From assembly GCA_016700175.1 (NCBI GenBank), contig CP065003.1, positions 630,001 through 694,000 of the forward strand: a DNA stretch of 64,000 nt, read 5' to 3'. Below are positions 15,360 to 24,614 of the stretch, in pieces. Within the stretch, counting starts at the first letter, position 1. The number at the start of each line of letters is the position of its first letter. This stretch comes from Acidobacteriota bacterium. Lineage in GTDB: Bacteria; Acidobacteriota; Blastocatellia; Pyrinomonadales; Pyrinomonadaceae. The notes beneath the pieces were generated by a model, which worked only from the letters and a program-made list of their open reading frames with translations, made no database searches and was not told the origin of the DNA. A program made the position numbers and the translations under genes.

Positions 15360-17081
15360 TTACTTGCGCTCTCTTTCCTCGCGGCTTTCCGCGTAGGCCT
15401 TCGCGCCTTCCATCGCAAGCTGTTCCGCCTTCGGCAGCAGTTCCACCGCTTTCGAAAGCTGAGGATCGTACTCGTTGAACACCTGGAACGAAGTCTGCGA
15501 TCCGAAAGCGGATGTGACGAACTCGGTCCTGAGCATTCGCTCGACGAACTCCCTTTCGGCGTCGACCTGCTTCTGCGTAAATCTGTACCTCTCAACCGCG
15601 AACTTCCTGAACGCGGCGTACATCCCTTCGGAAATCGGGAAATCGGCAGTCGAAATGTCGTGATCGAACTTGATCGGACGGTCGACCAGGTGCGAATCAA
15701 ATCCTCTCTTCTTTCCGAAGCTTACATCGAGAACGAAAGCAAAGATCGGGTTCATGAGCTTGCGCTGAAAGCGCGCGCGTTCCGTCGGTATGGTCGGCGT
15801 GTCCACGACGAAGTCGGGCGAAATTCCCCCGCCGCCGTAGACCGTCCGGCCGGAATCGGTCTTCCTCGCGTCGCCCTGAGGCGTCTTCGGTTTGTCCTCG
15901 TCACCAAGCGAACCGCCGTTCGTGTAGTAGTTGTACAGATTGCCGTCCGAATAATCCCTCTGTATCTGCCTGCCCGAGGGCGTTTCGTACTTGGCGATCG
16001 TCAAAAGAAGCATCGAGCCGTACTCGAGATTGAAAGGGTTCTGTACAAGGCCCTTGCCGAAAGTGTTCTCTCCCACTATCAGCGCCCTGTCGTGATCCTG
16101 GAGCGCACCGGCGAGAATTTCTGATGCCGATGCGGTATTGCCGTTCACGAGGATCACCAGCGGCGTCTTGTCCGGCGATCCGTTGTCGGAACTGTAAGTC
16201 TGGGAGAATCCCTGTATCCGGCCCTTCTGCACGAAGATCGTCTGGCCCTGCTGCAGGAAAGTATTGGCGACCATGAATGCCTCGCGCACCAGACCGCCGC
16301 CGTTGTTCCTAAGGTCTAGTACGAGGTTTTGCATCCCCTTGCCTTTGAGGTCGCGCATCGCGTCCACGAACTCGGAATATGTCGTGCGGTTGAATCCGCC
16401 GGTCATCGCTATGTACCCGATTCCGGGTTTCAGCATGTAAGCCTCGGAGATCGAAGGCGTTGAAACGGCGTCACGTATGATCTCGACCGTCTCAAGTTCT
16501 TTCGTTCCGTAACGTTCGACCACGACCTTTGCCATCGTCCCGCGAGGCCCGCGGAGGAAGTCCCTGACCTCGAAATACGGCTTTCCGAGCATCGACTTGC
16601 CGTTCACCTCGACGATCTTGTCTCCGTACCGAAGCCCGGCGCGGTTCGCGGGGGCGTTGTCGAACGTCGACTTGATATATGTCGCGATGACTTTCCCATC
16701 CTTGTCGGCGAGATCGCCGATCGTGGCGCCGATCCCGAAATACTGTGAACGCTGGCTCGTACGGAATTCCTGGAACTCTTTTGCGTCGAAGTAGTTCGAG
16801 TGCGGGTCCAGGGTGTGGAGCATCGAATCGATCGAGGACTTGAAAAGCGAGTTATAGTTGAGATCGTCCCCGGAAACGTGATGGTCCTGGATTATCGTGA
16901 GCGCTTCGGCAACATCGCGTTCCAGGGTTTCCATCCTCACTGCCCTTCCGGAACCTCCGGGGACCGGACCCGCGGAACTCTTCACATCGGTCTTCGATAC
17001 GGGATCCGGCTGGGCTTGTATGAATGCTGGAATGGAGAGTAGGGCTAGAATTACGGCGCAAAGAACGGATTTTCTTATCAC
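15360..17081 (-). CDS. S41 C-terminal processing protease (CtpA/Prc-like), catalytically intact
   Basis: 573 residues from a GTG at 17081, chosen because AGGAG lies about 9 bases upstream and a signal peptide (MIRKSVLCAVILALLSIPAFIQAQ) follows. The earlier ATG at 17177 would add 32 unlikely residues. The order is: S41 N-terminal region with LDPHSNYF, PDZ domain (about 113-200), then the protease core with LDLRNNGGG. The catalytic Ser318 is in TASASE and Lys343 in FGKG, 25 residues apart. CTPs trim or degrade envelope proteins by their C-termini. This is the active counterpart of the dead homologue at 2483-3784. The C-terminal 130 residues are extra helical sequence. Confidence 0.93.
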   Translation of the reverse strand: MIRKSVLCAVILALLSIPAFIQAQPDPVSKTDVKSSAGPVPGGSGRAVRMETLERDVAEALTIIQDHHVSGDDLNYNSLFKSSIDSMLHTLDPHSNYFDAKEFQEFRTSQRSQYFGIGATIGDLADKDGKVIATYIKSTFDNAPANRAGLRYGDKIVEVNGKSMLGKPYFEVRDFLRGPRGTMAKVVVERYGTKELETVEIIRDAVSTPSISEAYMLKPGIGYIAMTGGFNRTTYSEFVDAMRDLKGKGMQNLVLDLRNNGGGLVREAFMVANTFLQQGQTIFVQKGRIQGFSQTYSSDNGSPDKTPLVILVNGNTASASEILAGALQDHDRALIVGENTFGKGLVQNPFNLEYGSMLLLTIAKYETPSGRQIQRDYSDGNLYNYYTNGGSLGDEDKPKTPQGDARKTDSGRTVYGGGGISPDFVVDTPTIPTERARFQRKLMNPIFAFVLDVSFGKKRGFDSHLVDRPIKFDHDISTADFPISEGMYAAFRKFAVERYRFTQKQVDAEREFVERMLRTEFVTSAFGSQTSFQVFNEYDPQLSKAVELLPKAEQLAMEGAKAYAESREERERK

Positions 17082-17261
17082 TACAAAAGATCTCCTCAAA
17101 GTTTCGTTGCCGAAAATGCAAATCTGCCGAAAAATGATAACATTGCTTTGAGTAAAAAGCGATACTGTCGGTTGCACACCCGGCTTCCCGAATATTCCGA
17201 ATAATCAACATTTTACGGGGTTCTGAGCGATCAGTTCGCCGCTCCGCCCGGCTATTTCACG

Positions 17262-18251
17262 ATGTCCCATCTGCTCTCAGTGCGCGGTCTGAAAACTTAC
17301 TTTGAAACCCGGGCCGGACTTGTGAAGGCCGTGGACGATGTGAGTTTTGATATCGACAAAGGCGAGATGGTGGGGCTTGTCGGCGAATCGGGCTGCGGAA
17401 AATCGATCACCGCGCTGTCGATAATGCGGCTCATATCCCCACCGGGGAAGATCGTGTCCGGTTCGCTCAGCTTTAAGGGCGAGGAGCTTCTGGAGTTCAC
17501 GCCGGATCGTATGCGGAAGGTGCGCGGCAACGACATCGCTATGATCTTCCAGGATCCGATGACCTCGCTGAATCCCGTGTTTACGGTCGGAGAGCAGATT
17601 TCCGAGGCGCTGCGGCTGCACCGCAAGCTGAACAAGAAGGAAGCCGAACAGGCAGCGGTCGACGCGATGCGTGAGGTCGCAATACCTTCGCCCGAGAGAA
17701 GGATCAAGGATTACCCTCATCAGCTCTCGGGCGGAATGCGGCAAAGGGTGATGATCGCGATGGCGCTTGCCTGCGATCCGGACCTGCTGATCGCCGACGA
17801 GCCGACGACCGCGCTCGACGTCACGATTCAGGCGCAGATCCTCGAGCTTCTCAACGGCCTCCGTCAATCGCGGGAGCTCGCAGTCCTTCTGATAACGCAT
17901 GACCTCGGTGTCGTCGCCGAGACCGTGGACCGGTTGTGCGTGATGTACACGGGGAAGATCGTCGAAGAATCGCCTGTTGCAGAGTTGTTCGAGGATCCGA
18001 AACATCCGTACACGCGCGGTCTGTTGAGGAGTGTTCCTCGCCTGAACGAGACGCGAGAAGACAAGGCGAAGCGGCTCAACACGATTGAAGGCGTGGTTCC
18101 GAATCCGACGTCGCTTCCGCCGGGTTGCCATTTCGCTCCGAGATGTCCTCTCAAAGAGCCCCGCTGCGAGGCGGGTGAGATACCTCTTTACAGGATCTCG
18201 GACAGACGAAGTGCAAGGTGCGTACTTTACGATGAGTTCGAAACCGAATAA
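17262..18251 (+). CDS. Dipeptide/oligopeptide ABC transporter ATP-binding protein (DppD/OppD-like)
   Basis: 329 residues. Walker A is GESGCGKS, the Q-loop IFQDPMTSLNP, the ABC signature LSGGMRQR and Walker B LLIADEPTTALD, with the H-loop in LLITHDLG. The C-terminal oligopeptide-transporter extension contains HPYTRGLL and the cysteine cluster PPGCHFAPRCP typical of DppD/OppD. It would power import of peptides or nickel. No substrate-binding protein or permease gene is nearby. It overlaps the next gene by 20 bases, and the OppF-like gene comes after that. Confidence 0.92.
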   Translation: MSHLLSVRGLKTYFETRAGLVKAVDDVSFDIDKGEMVGLVGESGCGKSITALSIMRLISPPGKIVSGSLSFKGEELLEFTPDRMRKVRGNDIAMIFQDPMTSLNPVFTVGEQISEALRLHRKLNKKEAEQAAVDAMREVAIPSPERRIKDYPHQLSGGMRQRVMIAMALACDPDLLIADEPTTALDVTIQAQILELLNGLRQSRELAVLLITHDLGVVAETVDRLCVMYTGKIVEESPVAELFEDPKHPYTRGLLRSVPRLNETREDKAKRLNTIEGVVPNPTSLPPGCHFAPRCPLKEPRCEAGEIPLYRISDRRSARCVLYDEFETE

Positions 18252-18780
18252 TCTTCCGGTCCTGCGGAGGGGACCTGTCACGCTTAGGGCTCCCAGGCCT
18301 TCCGACGCGGAAGAGTTCATCGAGGCAGCGAGGAAGAGTCGCGGCTTTCACGATGATCTGGTTCATCCTCCTGAGACGCGGGCGGCATTCGAGATATATG
18401 TCGGCCGGAACGAGAGCCCCTCGAACGCGTGCTTTCTGATAATCGAGAACGATTCCGGCAGGATCGCCGGAACGATCAATCTGAGCCAGATCTTCCGAGG
18501 CGCGTTTCTGAATGCCTATCTGGGCTACTACCTGTTCGAGGGATTCACTGGCCGCGGGCTTATGACCGAGGCGATGAGGGCCGTGATCGAATTCGCTTTC
18601 GGAGAGTTCGGGCTGCACCGCCTTGAGGCGAACATACAGCCACGGAACACCGCCTCCAAAAGACTGGTGGAAAGCTGCGGCTTCAAGAACGAGGGCTTTT
18701 CTGAGAAATACCTTTGGATCGCAGGTGACTGGCGCGATCACGAGCGCTGGGCGATCGTCAACAGTGACTTGCACAAATAG
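18232..18780 (+). CDS. RimJ/RimL-type GNAT N-acetyltransferase
   Basis: 182 residues from ATG 18232, inside the end of the upstream ATPase gene; a longer frame from 18085 is a shadow of that gene. The motifs are those of the Acetyltransf_3 (RimJ/RimL) group: TLRAPRPSDAEEF near the start, AYLGYYLFEGFTGRGLMTEAM (acetyl-CoA loop), FGLHRLEANIQPRNTASKRL and ESCGFKNEGF, then DHERWAI. Relatives acetylate ribosomal-protein N-termini or small amines. The gene sits between two peptide-transport ATPases and is translationally overlapped with the first. Confidence 0.85.
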   Translation: MSSKPNNLPVLRRGPVTLRAPRPSDAEEFIEAARKSRGFHDDLVHPPETRAAFEIYVGRNESPSNACFLIIENDSGRIAGTINLSQIFRGAFLNAYLGYYLFEGFTGRGLMTEAMRAVIEFAFGEFGLHRLEANIQPRNTASKRLVESCGFKNEGFSEKYLWIAGDWRDHERWAIVNSDLHK

Positions 18781-18789
18781 AACGCACGG

Positions 18790-19782
18790 ATGAACGAACC
18801 GACAAGTACTCCGCTTGTGAGGGTCAGGGACCTGGTCAAGCATTTTCCTGTAGAGAACAGCGGCGACGTGGTTCGCGCCGTGGACGGTGTTTCGTTCGAC
18901 ATATTTCCGGGGGAGACGCTTGGGCTCGTAGGCGAATCGGGATGCGGAAAGTCGACTGTCGGGAAGTGCCTTCTAAGGCTTATAGAGCCTACATCGGGCT
19001 CAATCGAGTTCGAAGGCTCGGAGATGACGGATCTCGGCGGCCGCAGCCTCCAGAGGCTTCGGCGGGAGATGCAGATCATCTTCCAGGACCCGTATTCCTC
19101 GCTCAATCCCCGGCTAAGCATTTTCAAGATCGTCTCGGAGCCGCTCAAGATCCACAAGATCGGATCAAGGTCAGAGCAGAAAGAAAGGGTCGCGGAATTG
19201 CTTGGAAAGGTCGGGCTCGATCCCCGATACATGTCGCGCTACCCGCACGAATTCTCCGGCGGACAGCGGCAAAGGATAGGGATCGCGCGTGCGCTTGCGC
19301 TGAATCCGAAGCTGATAATCGCAGACGAACCGGTATCGGCACTCGACGTTTCGGTCCAGGCGCAGGTCGTCAACCTTATGCAGGACCTCCAGAGCGAACT
19401 GGGTCTCGCGTACCTGTTCATCTCGCACGGACTTGCGGTCGTCGAACATATTTCGGTACGCGTTGCAGTGATGTATCTTGGGAAGATCGTTGAGGTGGCC
19501 GAATCGACCGATCTCTATGCCGATCCCCGTCACCCGTACACGAGGGCGCTTCTTTCGGCGATCCCTATCCCTGACCCGAAGGTCAGAAGGACACGCGTTG
19601 TTCTTTCGGGCGACGTGCCGACGCCGATCAATCCACCGTCAGGCTGCAGGTTCAGGACCAGATGCCCCGAAGCTCAGCCGAAGTGCGCAGAGGTCGAACC
19701 GGAACTCCGCGAGGTCGCTCCCGGCCGATTCTCGGCCTGTCTTTTCTCGGAAGGTTACGACGAGGGAAGGCCGTTTCGATAA
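18790..19782 (+). CDS. Oligopeptide ABC transporter ATP-binding protein (DppF/OppF-like)
   Basis: 330 residues with Walker A GESGCGKST, IFQDPYSSLNPR, signature FSGGQRQR, Walker B LIIADEPVSALD and the H-loop in LFISHGLAVV (Gly replaces the usual Asp after His). The C-terminal extension has HPYTRALLSAIP and the cysteine-containing PPSGCRFRTRCP motif typical of OppF/DppF. Together with the gene at 17262 it would make the heterodimeric ATPase pair of a peptide importer. The permeases and binding protein must be encoded elsewhere. Confidence 0.92.
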   Translation: MNEPTSTPLVRVRDLVKHFPVENSGDVVRAVDGVSFDIFPGETLGLVGESGCGKSTVGKCLLRLIEPTSGSIEFEGSEMTDLGGRSLQRLRREMQIIFQDPYSSLNPRLSIFKIVSEPLKIHKIGSRSEQKERVAELLGKVGLDPRYMSRYPHEFSGGQRQRIGIARALALNPKLIIADEPVSALDVSVQAQVVNLMQDLQSELGLAYLFISHGLAVVEHISVRVAVMYLGKIVEVAESTDLYADPRHPYTRALLSAIPIPDPKVRRTRVVLSGDVPTPINPPSGCRFRTRCPEAQPKCAEVEPELREVAPGRFSACLFSEGYDEGRPFR

Positions 19783-19881
19783 CCTTTTGAAACCAAAGAA
19801 TTTGAATGTTCGTAAGACCAGTACCGATCCAACAAATCCAGATCTGAAAAGGCGGTCTGTGTCGACGCCTGAGGAGAACCT

Positions 19882-20709
19882 ATGAGCGAACAGAACAATG
19901 ACAACATAGAACCTTCGGAACAGGAATGGGAGGCTCCGCCGATTCCTGAGCAGATACAGGCCGACGAAAAAGAAGAGGCCGAGATGTCTGAGGTCGCGAC
20001 CGTTGCCAACGTCTTCTTTGAACCGGGCCGAACGTTCGAGGACCTGAGGAAGAAACCGCGGTTCATCATCGCATTCGTGATCCTCGCGGTGCTAGCCACG
20101 GCGTTTGTTTTTGCCTTTCAAACTAAGATCGGCGAGGACCAGATGCGCCGGTTTATGCGCACCCAGCAGGAACAGAGCGCACAGATGCAGGCTGCGACTG
20201 AGGAACAGAAGCAGCAGGCAGTCGATATCGGAATGACGATCCAAAAGGTCGTCATGTTCGCTTTCCCGGTATTCATGGCGATCGGATTCCTGATCGGCGG
20301 CCTGATCTATTGGGCAGGAATGAAGGCAATGGGCGGTACGGCGAAGTTCACGCACGGCTTGTCCGTATTCGTATATTCATCTTTGCCGCCCGGGGTCGTG
20401 TCAACGGTCGCGAACTTCATTATCCTGTTTATGAAGCCGGCCGAAGAGATCGACATCGCCACAAGCCAGAGAGGTCTTGTAAATGCGAATCCGACTCTGT
20501 TCTTCGGAGGCAAGGAAACGCCCGTCCTTACTACGATCATAAGTTCGCTGGATCTTTTCGTTATCTGGGGGATGATCCTCGCGGCGATCGGGCTCCGGAA
20601 GGTATCCGGTATCTCGAAGGGCTCATCGTGGGCGATCGTTCTGATACTGTTCCTGCTCGGTCTGGCGTTCCGCGTGATCAGCGCGTTCATTAACGGAATG
20701 CCGTCCTAG
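19882..20709 (+). CDS. Yip1 domain membrane protein
   Basis: 275 residues. The N-terminal 40 residues are acidic and disordered. From ATVANVFFEPGRTFEDLRKKPRF the protein follows the bacterial Yip1 family pattern: about five membrane segments separated by a charged loop (about residues 90-120, RRFMRTQQEQSAQ). The ATG at 19882 has GAGGAG upstream. Yip1-type proteins in bacteria have no settled function. It ends just before a bidirectional terminator facing the exporter operon. Confidence 0.8.
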   Translation: MSEQNNDNIEPSEQEWEAPPIPEQIQADEKEEAEMSEVATVANVFFEPGRTFEDLRKKPRFIIAFVILAVLATAFVFAFQTKIGEDQMRRFMRTQQEQSAQMQAATEEQKQQAVDIGMTIQKVVMFAFPVFMAIGFLIGGLIYWAGMKAMGGTAKFTHGLSVFVYSSLPPGVVSTVANFIILFMKPAEEIDIATSQRGLVNANPTLFFGGKETPVLTTIISSLDLFVIWGMILAAIGLRKVSGISKGSSWAIVLILFLLGLAFRVISAFINGMPS

Positions 20710-20731
20710 ATCGGAAACCGGACAGAAAAGG

Positions 20732-20760
20732 AAAAGGCCCCGTCGCCGGCGGGGCCTTTT
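20732..20760. terminator. Bidirectional intrinsic terminator
   Basis: AAAAGGCCCCG pairs with CGGGGCCTTTT around a short loop. T-runs occur on both strands, fitting the two genes that converge here (Yip1 and the last permease). Confidence 0.88.
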
Positions 20761-20781
20761 CTGATCTCACGTTCTTGCCGC

Positions 20782-22047
20782 CTATTCGTACCTGAGCGAT
20801 TCGATCGGATCCAGCCTGGCGGCCTTCCATGCAGGCCAAAGGCCGAATACGACTCCGATCGAAACACTTGCGAAAAATCCGAGCGGAGGCGCCCACCACG
20901 GTACGTAGGACGGGAAGAAAAGGGCGATCAGGAAAGTAAGGAACCATCCGATGAGAAGCCCCATTACGCCGCCAAATCCGGTGAGCGTTGCCGCCTCGGT
21001 AAGGAACTGCAGAAGGATATCGGACTTCTTCGCGCCGATCGATTTCCTAATTCCTATCTCCCTCGTCCGTTCGGTAACCGAGACGAGCATGATGTTCATC
21101 ACGCCGATCCCGCCGATCATGAGCCCGACCGATGAAATAACGAACATCACTATGAACACGCCCTGCGTGATAGCCTGGAACTGCTCGATAATGCTTGCCG
21201 CAGTCGCCATCGAAAAGTTGTTCGGTTCACCGTAAGGGACCTGCCTGCGAACGCGCAGGAGGTCCTGAACCTGGTCCTTGCCCTCTTCCAGTTTGCCCGC
21301 CTCCGCGATCGCCAGAATGAAAAGATCCTCCGAGTTCGGCTTGATCCTCATTCCGGACCCGAGCGGCATATAGATAATATTGCTCTGATCGTTGTCGCCG
21401 CCGCCGCCGCCGAAAAACTGCTCCCGCTTCTGCAGCACGCCGATGATCGTGAATTCCCGGCCGCCGATCTCCAGCTTTTCCCCGAGGGGGTTCTGATTGG
21501 GGAAATAGTCGTTGGCGACCGTGTCGCCGATGAGTGCGACGTCGCGTTTCGTTTCGCTTTCCGACTGCGTGAACCACCGGCCCTTCACGAGTATTTCCGT
21601 GTTCGTTTTTTCGAGGTCGGCCGTCGTGCCCTGCATGTTGATCGAGGAAGATGTCTTGCCGTTCTTGCCGGTCACGAGGATCTTGTTTCCCCATCTGTTG
21701 CTGGACACGTCAAGAAAAGGAACCGCAGTCTCGATTGCAGGGAGTTCTTTCAGGGCCTCTGCATCGGCGATCGTGAGCGGAGGACGCATTCTCTCTTCGC
21801 GGCTCCGGCGGCCGAAGGAGATCCCGATCTCGTACTTGTAAAGGAAAATGGAGTTCGTTCCGAAGGACTCGATCTCCTTCTGAACTCCGACATTGATGCC
21901 GCTGATGACGGACGACATTAGCATCACGACCACGACGCCGATGACGACCCCAACAACCGTAAGCATAGACCTTAGCTTGTGGCTGATCAGCGTCTCGAAG
22001 GCCATCTTGACGTTCTCGTAAAATGCTGTGCCGACGAATCTTCTCAC
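20782..22047 (-). CDS. MacB/LolCE-type ABC permease 4 (FtsX domain)
   Basis: 421 residues: an N-terminal membrane helix (about 25-50), a large periplasmic MacB_PCD domain (about 51-285) with a Gly-rich stretch FFGGGGGDND, then the three-helix FtsX domain with VMNIMLVSVTERTREIGIRKSIGAKKSDIL and the terminal WPAWKAARLDPIESLRYE. Such permeases use ATP hydrolysis in a partner to drive a periplasmic movement that exports peptides, lipoproteins or drugs. There is no fused ATPase. It is last in a minus-strand operon, 9 bases after permease 3. Confidence 0.9.
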   Translation of the reverse strand: MRRFVGTAFYENVKMAFETLISHKLRSMLTVVGVVIGVVVVMLMSSVISGINVGVQKEIESFGTNSIFLYKYEIGISFGRRSREERMRPPLTIADAEALKELPAIETAVPFLDVSSNRWGNKILVTGKNGKTSSSINMQGTTADLEKTNTEILVKGRWFTQSESETKRDVALIGDTVANDYFPNQNPLGEKLEIGGREFTIIGVLQKREQFFGGGGGDNDQSNIIYMPLGSGMRIKPNSEDLFILAIAEAGKLEEGKDQVQDLLRVRRQVPYGEPNNFSMATAASIIEQFQAITQGVFIVMFVISSVGLMIGGIGVMNIMLVSVTERTREIGIRKSIGAKKSDILLQFLTEAATLTGFGGVMGLLIGWFLTFLIALFFPSYVPWWAPPLGFFASVSIGVVFGLWPAWKAARLDPIESLRYE

Positions 22048-22056
22048 GTCTTCCTC

Positions 22057-23292
22057 CTACTCGGTCCTGAGGGCCTCGATCGGATCGAGCCTCGCGGCCT
22101 TCCACGCGGGATAGAGCCCCGCGAGTATTCCCACCGCCGCTGAAACGCCTATCGCCAAGACCGCCGCCCACCAGGGGATACGTGTCGGTATGACATACAT
22201 CGTCACGATCAACCCGAGAAGCTGGGCAATGACCAGGCCGATCAGGCCTCCGATGGCGGAAAGGGTCGCAGACTCGTAAACGAACTGTTTCAGGATGTCC
22301 GCCTGTTTTGCGCCGAGCGACTTGCGGATGCCGATCTCTTTCGTTCGCTCGGTTACCGCCACCAGCATGATGTTCATTATGACGATCGCCCCGACGATCA
22401 TCGCGATAGCGGGAACGATGAGGAAAGCGACGAAGATCGGCCCGAAAATGCTGTCCCTAAGGCTCGAGATCGCGTCCGGCGTGAGGATTCCGAAATTGTC
22501 CTTTTCGCCGAACTCTATTTTCCGCTTGATCCTCAGAAGCGTCCGTGCCTGCTCCACGGCGTCGTCGAACTTGTCGTCAGAAACCGCAAGCGCCTGAAAA
22601 TAGAGCCCCCTGCGGCCGGTCAAGGCGCCGAACTGAGTCTCGAAGGTCCTTAGCGGGATCACGACGAAATTGTCCTGAGGCTGGCCGAATACAGTACCCT
22701 TCGGAACCTGAACGCCGATGACGGTGTATGGAATTCCCCTTAAATAGATCTCGCCGCCGATCGCACCTGTCCTGGGAAACAATTCGTTGGCGATGTCCTT
22801 TCCGATGTAAGCAACCCGGCGGGAATTGCTGTTCTCGACTTCGGAGAAAAAGCGGCCTTGCTCGATGTCCAGCTTGTCGATCTGCTCGATCACCGGCTCG
22901 AAGCCCATTATCTCGATGTCCTCAAGTTTCTTCGTCCCGCGCTTGACCTCGACCCGCTCACGTCTTGCCTTAGCGCCGATAAGCGCGATCAGGTCGGCCT
23001 TCTCCCTTATGAATTCGAGTTCCTCGAAGGTCAGATCCTTGTTCCGTCTCTGGGCCGCCGCAAGGGTGTCCGTATCCCTGAAATCTTCGAAGCTGAACCT
23101 CTGAATCGTGAACGCGTTCGATCCGACACCGGCGATCTTTTCGTCAACGTAGCCGATAAACCCAAGCAGGAAGGAGACGACTAGCATAAAGGCCGCGACA
23201 GCGATGATCATTCCCAGCAATGTGAGGAACGACCGCAGCTTGTGCGCCCAGATCGCGGAAAGCGCCAGTTTCAGTGTCTCTGTGAAATTCAT
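22057..23292 (-). CDS. MacB/LolCE-type ABC permease 3 (FtsX domain)
   Basis: 411 residues with the same order as its neighbours: N-terminal helix (about 20-42), MacB_PCD periplasmic domain, then the FtsX helices with VMNIMLVAVTERTKEIGIRKSLGAKQADIL and the C-terminal YPAWKAARLDPIEALRTE. The periplasmic domain differs clearly from the other three copies, suggesting distinct partners. The start ATG lies 77 bases after the permease 2 stop, and the stop is 9 bases before permease 4. Confidence 0.9.
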   Translation of the reverse strand: MNFTETLKLALSAIWAHKLRSFLTLLGMIIAVAAFMLVVSFLLGFIGYVDEKIAGVGSNAFTIQRFSFEDFRDTDTLAAAQRRNKDLTFEELEFIREKADLIALIGAKARRERVEVKRGTKKLEDIEIMGFEPVIEQIDKLDIEQGRFFSEVENSNSRRVAYIGKDIANELFPRTGAIGGEIYLRGIPYTVIGVQVPKGTVFGQPQDNFVVIPLRTFETQFGALTGRRGLYFQALAVSDDKFDDAVEQARTLLRIKRKIEFGEKDNFGILTPDAISSLRDSIFGPIFVAFLIVPAIAMIVGAIVIMNIMLVAVTERTKEIGIRKSLGAKQADILKQFVYESATLSAIGGLIGLVIAQLLGLIVTMYVIPTRIPWWAAVLAIGVSAAVGILAGLYPAWKAARLDPIEALRTE

Positions 23293-23369
23293 CGGTTCAA
23301 ACGAAAGGCAGATTATATCAAACGGATCCGGGCCGGACCCGCCGCTTTACAATTCTTTACATCCGGAAG

Positions 23370-24614
23370 CTATTCGAAGCGGAGGGCTTCGATCGGATCC
23401 AGAGACGATGCCTTCCACGCAGGATACAGCCCGAACACGATACCGACCGCCGCGCTTACGAAGAGGCCCAGGAAGATCGCCCAGAGAGGTATATACGCCG
23501 GAAGAGGAGAATAGTTATTGATGACGAGGCTTGTAAGCTCTCCGAAGATGAGGCCGATGATGCCTCCGATCGCTGTCAGGACGACCGCTTCGATCAGGAA
23601 CTGGCTGAGGATGCTGATTCGTGTGGCTCCGACCGCTTTCCGGATCCCGATCTCCTTGGTCCGCTCGGTCACCGACACGAGCATGATGTTCATCACGCCG
23701 ATTCCGCCGATCATCAGCGCCACCGCCGAGATCGCCGTCAGCACGAGGTAGGTCGCACTCGTAAGCTGGTTGTAAATGTCCAGGAGCGCATCCTGAGAAG
23801 AGACTCCGAAATTGTCCGGCGATCCGAGAGGGACCTGACGACGCCTTCTCAGCGTGTCCGTGATCTCGGACATCGCGTTTGCGACCTCGGCCCGGCTTTT
23901 GGGCCGGACGATGATGACGAAGATGATGTCCGGGAAAACGATCTCCGGATAGTACTTTTCGAACGTCCTCAGGGGAATGAAGACCGAATTGTCGCGCGAT
24001 TGCCCGAAGAAGGTGCCCTGGTCCTCCATCACGCCTATCACACGGAACACGTTCCCTCCGATCTTCACTTCTTCACCTATCGGATCGGCATATTCGGTGA
24101 ACAGGGCCTTCACGACGTCGCGGCCTAGAACCGCCACATTGCGGCGTTCCGAAAGGTCGATCTCGGTCACGAACCTGCCTTCGCCTACATATTGCGAAAG
24201 CGTGTAGCCGTAATCGGGAGTAACCCCGAAAATGATAGGGGTTTCGGTCTGTTTGTCCTTGAAGCGGACGGTTTCGGAGAGTTTCCGGTAGAAAGGCGCC
24301 ACCGATTCTATCGACTCGGACTCTTCGAGGATCGCTTCCGAATCTTCGACAGTCAGTTCCTTTCTCTGGATCTCCTCCTGGGTTCGCTGCGGCGAAAAAC
24401 TGGGATTGAACTTGTTGATAAAGATCGTGTTCGATCCCAGCGATTCGATCTGCTCGGCAAAGGTCTTGTTGAGGCCCTGAATGATCGAGACCATCGACAG
24501 GATCGTCAGGACGCCGACCGAGACCCCGAGGATCGTAAGCGACGAACGGAGTTTGTTCGCCCTGAGGGTCGACAGCGCCATGACAGCAGATTCTCTTAGG
24601 TCGTCGATCGTCAT
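23370..24614 (-). CDS. MacB/LolCE-type ABC permease 2 (FtsX domain)
   Basis: 414 residues. N-terminal helix (about 22-45), MacB_PCD periplasmic domain with EQIESLGSNTIFINKF, and the FtsX block VMNIMLVSVTERTKEIGIRKAVGATRISIL, ending YPAWKASSLDPIEALRFE. The start ATG shares its A with the stop of permease 1 (TAATG), so translation is probably coupled. The periplasmic region QLTSATYLVLTAIS leading into the membrane is typical of MacB. Confidence 0.9.
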   Translation of the reverse strand: MTIDDLRESAVMALSTLRANKLRSSLTILGVSVGVLTILSMVSIIQGLNKTFAEQIESLGSNTIFINKFNPSFSPQRTQEEIQRKELTVEDSEAILEESESIESVAPFYRKLSETVRFKDKQTETPIIFGVTPDYGYTLSQYVGEGRFVTEIDLSERRNVAVLGRDVVKALFTEYADPIGEEVKIGGNVFRVIGVMEDQGTFFGQSRDNSVFIPLRTFEKYYPEIVFPDIIFVIIVRPKSRAEVANAMSEITDTLRRRRQVPLGSPDNFGVSSQDALLDIYNQLTSATYLVLTAISAVALMIGGIGVMNIMLVSVTERTKEIGIRKAVGATRISILSQFLIEAVVLTAIGGIIGLIFGELTSLVINNYSPLPAYIPLWAIFLGLFVSAAVGIVFGLYPAWKASSLDPIEALRFE

